DNA of 64,000 nucleotides from CAVUAT01 sp963848045 (GTDB taxonomy: Bacteria; Actinomycetota; Thermoleophilia; Solirubrobacterales; 70-9): positions 310,001-374,000 of the forward strand of contig CAWKCC010000001.1 of assembly GCA_963848045.1 (NCBI GenBank). The letters run 5' to 3'. The translations under genes were made by a program, and so were the position numbers. Shown here piece by piece: positions 60,414-64,000 of this stretch. Position 1 is the stretch's first letter. Each line of letters begins with the position of its first letter. Below the pieces are notes generated by a model, which saw only the letters and a list, made by a program, of their open reading frames with translations, had not been told where the DNA came from and ran no database searches.

Positions 60414-61237
60414 CAGCCCTCGGAGGAGCCCCTCGACCTGGCCGACCAAATCCGCTGGATCAGCGGCAGCGCCACCGCGCGCGGGCTGTGCTGCCCCAGG
60501 ATCGCCTGCGCCCGGTTGATCGTCCCCGGCACCACCACCCGCTTGCCCTGCTCGGCGCCCTCGACCGCCGCCCGGCCCACCTCACCGGCCGACATCCAGA
60601 TCGCGTCGGGGGTGCTGTGCTCGACTCCCGTCATGCCCGCGACGTCGGCGAACTCGGTCCTCACAGGCCCGGGACAGACGGCGGTGACGCCGACACCGCT
60701 GCCGCCCTGCTCGGTGTGGAGCGCCTCGCTGAAGGAGAGCACGAAGGCCTTGCTGGCCGCGTATGCCGCCGCGCCGGGCATGGGCTGGAAGGCGGCCGTG
60801 GAGGCGATGTTGATGATCGCGCCGCGGCCGCGCTCGGCCATGCCGGGCAGAAAGCGGGCGGTGAGGTCCACCACGGCCTCGACGTTGAGCCTGACCATGC
60901 CGACCATGCGCCCACGATCGTTGCTGACGAAGTCGCCGCGCGAGCCGAAGCCGGCGTTGTTGACGAGCAGCTCGGCCACCCGCCCGCTCTGGTTGACCCG
61001 GGCCGCGAGCGCGTCCCGGTCGGCCGGGTCGGCGAGATCGGCGGCGATCGGCGCAGCGTCGATGCCATGCCGCTGGGCCAGCTCGGTCGCCAGGCTCTGC
61101 AGTCGCTGCTCGCGGCGCGCGACCAGGATCAGCGCGTGTCCGCGCGATGCGAGCTCGGCGGCGATCGCGGCGCCGATTCCAGACGAGGCGCCGGTGACGA
61201 GCGCAGCCCCGGCGGTGGAGGGAGCCGGCAGGCCCAA
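60413..61237 (-). CDS. Short-chain dehydrogenase/reductase
   Basis: 274 aa. Classical SDR: ALVTGASSGIGAAIAAELAS, LLVNNAGFGS, INIASTAAFQP with catalytic Ser, and YAASKAFVLSFSEAL with the YxxxK motif; PGPVRTEF follows. NAD(P)H-dependent oxidoreductase of the DltE/YdfG type; substrate unknown. It is translationally coupled with the downstream hydrolase-like gene. Confidence 0.93.
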   Translation of the reverse strand: MGLPAPSTAGAALVTGASSGIGAAIAAELASRGHALILVARREQRLQSLATELAQRHGIDAAPIAADLADPADRDALAARVNQSGRVAELLVNNAGFGSRGDFVSNDRGRMVGMVRLNVEAVVDLTARFLPGMAERGRGAIINIASTAAFQPMPGAAAYAASKAFVLSFSEALHTEQGGSGVGVTAVCPGPVRTEFADVAGMTGVEHSTPDAIWMSAGEVGRAAVEGAEQGKRVVVPGTINRAQAILGQHSPRAVALPLIQRIWSARSRGSSEG

Positions 61238-61241
61238 GGCC

Positions 61242-61508
61242 CTAGGAGAGGCCCTCGCGGGCCTCGCGCACCAGCGTCACGGCCTCGGGAAAGACGACCC
61301 TGATCGCGTCGCGAACCTGGATCGCCTGCTGGTCGCTGCTGCCGGTCAGCTCCATCGAGTTGATCGCCGCGACGGTCATCTCGACGGCGAGCTTGATCGC
61401 GTTGTCGGCCCAGGCGACCCGCTGGCCGCTCTGCATCTGCTCGGAGAGCTCCTCCATGCGCTTGCGCATCTCCTCGGGGTCGCCGAACAGTCCTCCGAAT
61501 CCTTCCAT
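61242..61508 (-). CDS. Small conserved-looking protein, function unknown
   Basis: 88 aa from ATG 61508. Sequence MEGFGGLFGDPEEMRKRMEE and two helices (KLAVEMTVAAINSMEL; VRDAIRVVFPEAVTLVREAR). No cysteines, no signal, acidic. It lies 4 bases upstream of the SDR start, so it is probably in the same operon. No family recognised. Confidence 0.65.
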   Translation of the reverse strand: MEGFGGLFGDPEEMRKRMEELSEQMQSGQRVAWADNAIKLAVEMTVAAINSMELTGSSDQQAIQVRDAIRVVFPEAVTLVREAREGLS

Positions 61509-61548
61509 GCGCCGATCATAGAGCCGCGCAGCGCCCCTGGCCGCGCCG

Positions 61549-61568
61549 ATCGCCGGCCGGCCGGCGAT
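61549..61568. promoter_or_regulatory. Perfect 20-bp palindrome in divergent intergenic region
   Basis: ATCGCCGGCCGGCCGGCGAT lies between the divergent genes starting at 61508 and 61668. It could be a repressor operator or a hairpin. Because the local sequence is extremely GC-rich, a chance occurrence is possible. Confidence 0.4.
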
Positions 61569-61667
61569 TTCAGCGGGATGCGGGATGCGGGTCACCCGCG
61601 TCTGATTCGGCACGCTGCGGCACGAACCGCGCGCGCTCGAAGCAGGCCGCCCCCCGAGCCTCCGCGC

Positions 61668-62324
61668 ATGCCCGAAGGAGAAGGCCGATCGCAGCGCGCA
61701 GCGGCATCGGTCGAGCAGGTCGGACTGGCAGCGCTGATCGCGCTGATCGTGATCGCGGCGCTCGCGGCGCTCAGAGCCGCGCCCCCCGAGCGCGCCGGGC
61801 GCGAGCTGGGCGCCGCGATCGGCCGTCGGATCGCCTGCGCGCCACGCCATCCGGTGCCCTGCGGGCGAAACCCGCTGGCGTTGGCCTACGGCTTTCCGCT
61901 CGGCAAGCTCGTCCGCCACCTGGCGCCTGCGCCCGGGGGGCTCGCCGCAGCGGGGCCCACGGGGGCGCTGCTGCCGGTCGACTTCCGGCGCTGTCGCCGG
62001 TCGAGCTGTTCGATCGCCGGCGAAGCCGGCCGGCCGGCAACCGGGCGCCGTCTGACACTGTTCACCTCGGTGGATGACCTGAGGCGCTCGGGCGGCCCGG
62101 TGCGGGTCAGTTACTGGCTCTACCGGCCGACGCTCGGCTGGGAGCGCATCGTCCGAAGCGCCGGAGCCACCCAGATCGCGGCGGCATCCGGGCTGCGCCT
62201 CAACCTCGGGGACGATCCGGCCCTGGTCCCGCTCGAGCGCCTCGCCGGCCGTAACCACTACCGGTTCCCTCCCTCCGAGCAGCCGCCCTGGCGCTGGCTG
62301 ATCCCCGGTCGCTACCCGGGCTGA
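61668..62324 (+). CDS. Exported or membrane-anchored protein, Flp/TadE-like N-terminus
   Basis: 218 aa from ATG 61668. A short basic N-terminus is followed by ASVEQVGLAALIALIVIAAL, a hydrophobic helix with Glu at its start that resembles the pilin-type signals of Flp/TadE-like proteins. The rest (190 residues) is basic and Cys-containing (RRIACAPRHPVPCGRNP) and unrecognised. It is probably exported. The stop overlaps the convergent flippase-like gene by 13 bases. Confidence 0.6.
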   Translation: MPEGEGRSQRAAASVEQVGLAALIALIVIAALAALRAAPPERAGRELGAAIGRRIACAPRHPVPCGRNPLALAYGFPLGKLVRHLAPAPGGLAAAGPTGALLPVDFRRCRRSSCSIAGEAGRPATGRRLTLFTSVDDLRRSGGPVRVSYWLYRPTLGWERIVRSAGATQIAAASGLRLNLGDDPALVPLERLAGRNHYRFPPSEQPPWRWLIPGRYPG

Positions 62325-63319
62325 CCTCCGGGATCGGGTCCCCGGTGCTCGTCGGCCTCGGCCGAGGCCGAGCGGATCAGGGTGCGCCAATCGGTGGTGC
62401 GGAAGACGAAGGCGAGCGCCAGGAAGCCGAGAATGGCGGCCCAGGCCGCCACCGCGACCTGCTGCCCCGCCGAGTAGGTGAGCACGGCGATCGGGCCTGG
62501 GCCGACCAGCGTGGCCACCAGCAGTGCCTGCTGGGCACCGGCCCCACCGGGGGTGAGCGGCAGCAGGGTCGAGATCGCCTGCACGCTCATCACGATCATC
62601 ACGTTCTCGAACGACCCGCCGATGTTGAACGCCTCGAGGAAGAAGAAGAAGGCGAAGAAGCGCATCACCCAGGCCACGCCCTGCCAGGAGGCGACGGTGC
62701 GCAGGTAGAGCGGGATGTCGGTCAGCACGACCACCCCCTGCTTGATGCGGTCCCAGAACGCCTCCGCCCGGCGGGCCAGCACCGCGAACAGCGCGATCAC
62801 CCCGATCCCCAGCGCCGTGATGAAGAAGACGAGCAGCTGCGGGTTCGCGGCCCAGAAGGAGATGTCGAATGCCGGGATGCCGGGCAGCTCGGGCGGGCGC
62901 GGCAGGAGCCCCTGCGTGAGGGCATAGATGAAGACGATCAGCCCCGCGCTGGTGTCGAACACCGCCTGCACGAAGAAGGAGGAGACGATCGCCGGGTAGG
63001 TGGAGCCGTGAATCGAGCGCTTCGCGAGGAAGATCTTGACCGCGTCGCCGATCCGCGCCGGAAAGAAGCTGTTGAGGCCGGCGCCGGCCAGGTAGGAGGC
63101 CGTGATCTTCGGGTAGGAGACCACCCGGTTTGGATAGGCAGCTCGCAGCACGTTCTGCCAGGCCCTGGTGCGGGCCAGCAGGTGGGCCAGGTAGAAGAGC
63201 AGCGCCAGCGCCATCGCCGGCCAGGCGATGTCTCCGACGCGTCCGGCGAGCTCTTCGGCCGCGCGCTGAAAGCCGTCGGCGCTCGCCCCGAGGTCCAGTG
63301 CGAGAGGAACGCCGGTCAA
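62312..63319 (-). CDS. Lysylphosphatidylglycerol synthase/UPF0104-like integral membrane protein
   Basis: About 335 aa from TTG 63319, which overlaps the upstream YihY stop. It has the eight or so helices of the AglD/MprF-type flippase domain (YLAHLLARTRAWQNVLRAAY, YLAGAGLNSFFPARIGDAVK, AISTLLPLTPGGAGAQQALL). The conserved pieces NSFFPARIGD and TPGGAGAQQ are the family signature. The hydrolytic/aminoacyl domain of MprF is absent. A role in moving lipids or lipid-linked sugars across the membrane is inferred from family. Confidence 0.88.
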   Translation of the reverse strand: MTGVPLALDLGASADGFQRAAEELAGRVGDIAWPAMALALLFYLAHLLARTRAWQNVLRAAYPNRVVSYPKITASYLAGAGLNSFFPARIGDAVKIFLAKRSIHGSTYPAIVSSFFVQAVFDTSAGLIVFIYALTQGLLPRPPELPGIPAFDISFWAANPQLLVFFITALGIGVIALFAVLARRAEAFWDRIKQGVVVLTDIPLYLRTVASWQGVAWVMRFFAFFFFLEAFNIGGSFENVMIVMSVQAISTLLPLTPGGAGAQQALLVATLVGPGPIAVLTYSAGQQVAVAAWAAILGFLALAFVFRTTDWRTLIRSASAEADEHRGPDPGGQPG

Positions 63320-64000
63320 CGGGCCCGTCGAACCCTGAGCAGCTCGCGGTTGACGAGCGCCCCGATCAGCACGGCGAGCGCGCCGATGTAGATCCAGACC
63401 AGGAGCACGATCACGGCGCCCAGCGCCCCGTAGGTCGCGTCGTAGCTGCTGAACCCCGAGACGTAGAGGGAGAAGCCGGCGGAGGAGAGCACCCATAGCA
63501 GGGCCGCCAGCAGCGCGCCGGGGAGATGCTCGAAGGGCCGGCGACGGGTGGCCACAGGGCCCAGCGAGTAGAGCAGCAGCAGGGCCGCGAGAAGGGCCGC
63601 GAGGCCGACGGGGTAGCGCAGCATCGCCACCGCGGCGCGGCCTCCCTCTCCGACCCCCGCCGCCTCGGCCAGCGAGCCGAACAGCGGGCCGGCGACGAGC
63701 AGCGCCACGAAGGCGATCAGGAGCAGGGCCATCAGCGCCAGCGTCAGCCACAGCCGGGTCAGGTTGCTGCGCACGAAGGTCGCCTGCTCGCGCGTCTCGT
63801 TGATCGCCTCCAGCGAGCGGATCGAGGCGCCCACCGCGCCCGAGGCGGTGATGAAGGCGAAGAGGAGCCCGAGTCCGAGCAGCCCGCCCGCTCCCCTGAC
63901 CCGTAACGCGTCGCGCAGGGAGCTGTCGATCGTGTCCACGGCTGTCCCGGGGGCCGCCTCGCGAAGCGTCGCGATGATGCTCTCGTAGGTCTCGGGGTAG
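63316..64000 (-). CDS. YihY/virulence factor BrkB family protein (right-truncated)
   Basis: The C-terminal 228 residues or so are in the window; the frame continues past the right edge with no stop and no need for the GTG at 63939. Hydrophobic helices including LTLALMALLLIAFVALLVAG, PFEHLPGALLAALLWVLSSA and YGALGAVIVLLVWIYIGALA match the YihY family (SSYDATYGALGAVIVLLVW conserved). An integral membrane protein of unknown function, once misassigned as RNase BN. The overlapping stop/start TTGA links it to the flippase-like gene. Confidence 0.88.
   Translation of the reverse strand, partial: YPETYESIIATLREAAPGTAVDTIDSSLRDALRVRGAGGLLGLGLLFAFITASGAVGASIRSLEAINETREQATFVRSNLTRLWLTLALMALLLIAFVALLVAGPLFGSLAEAAGVGEGGRAAVAMLRYPVGLAALLAALLLLYSLGPVATRRRPFEHLPGALLAALLWVLSSAGFSLYVSGFSSYDATYGALGAVIVLLVWIYIGALAVLIGALVNRELLRVRRAR

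Overview
The window is high-GC (about 70%) with start and stop codon use, overlapping operons and protein families typical of Actinomycetota. The best guess is class Thermoleophilia, order Solirubrobacterales. The taxonomic guess rests on the Lys-rich C-terminal module of the secreted protein at 19257-20111, a Fur-type furA-katG pair, F420-type enzymes, a complete 14-gene nuo operon and many leaderless-looking starts. It is inferred from protein character, not from a marker search.

Region 1 (1-11.9 kb) is an accessory cluster. It has a radical SAM protein with a fused C-terminal PqqD-like domain, a free PqqD-like protein, an HPr-kinase-like protein, and six tandem small genes (3402-4146). The six genes encode near-identical 34-40 aa peptides with a YEAPSV motif and variable tails. 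Next come a glycosyltransferase, an NTP_transf_5-type nucleotidyltransferase, GT8, GT2-like and GT4 glycosyltransferases, a Gfo/Idh/MocA oxidoreductase and a sulfotransferase. The peptides look like ribosomal precursor peptides with a lasso-like recognition motif. No lasso cyclase or transglutaminase-like protease is present in the window. This is the best candidate for an undescribed system.

Region 2 (11.9-15.7 kb) holds three ordinary metabolic genes: an aldehyde dehydrogenase, a cytochrome P450 and a PEP mutase/isocitrate lyase-family protein.

Region 3 (15.7-22.6 kb) is a ladder of integration scars. An intact tRNA-Arg(ACG) lies at 22471-22544. Three further copies of its 3' 42 bases lie at 15785, 18855 and 20184, all in the same orientation. 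They divide the region into cassettes: katG-furA, a secreted protein, and a membrane protein with a truncated desaturase and a SnoaL-like protein. No intact integrase is present.

Region 4 (22.6-33.2 kb) is mixed housekeeping: an MpaB-like oxygenase, an alpha-hydroxy-acid oxidase with a broken start, two tRNA-Ser genes, a D-threonine-aldolase-like enzyme, an FAD oxidase, a DDN-like protein, a thioesterase, msrB, a NarL-type regulator, serS, a cytochrome c lipoprotein and a flavin reductase.

Region 5 (33.3-48.9 kb) is nuoA-N in canonical order with mostly overlapping genes. It is preceded by a promoter containing a near-perfect 17-bp inverted repeat. NuoM ends in three 81-bp tandem repeats.

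Region 6 (48.9-64 kb) holds an AEC transporter, a diguanylate cyclase, a double-length ThyX, an LPATG-anchored cupredoxin, acetyl-CoA synthetase, several small metabolic and membrane genes, an SDR, a flippase-like integral membrane protein and a YihY protein cut by the right edge.
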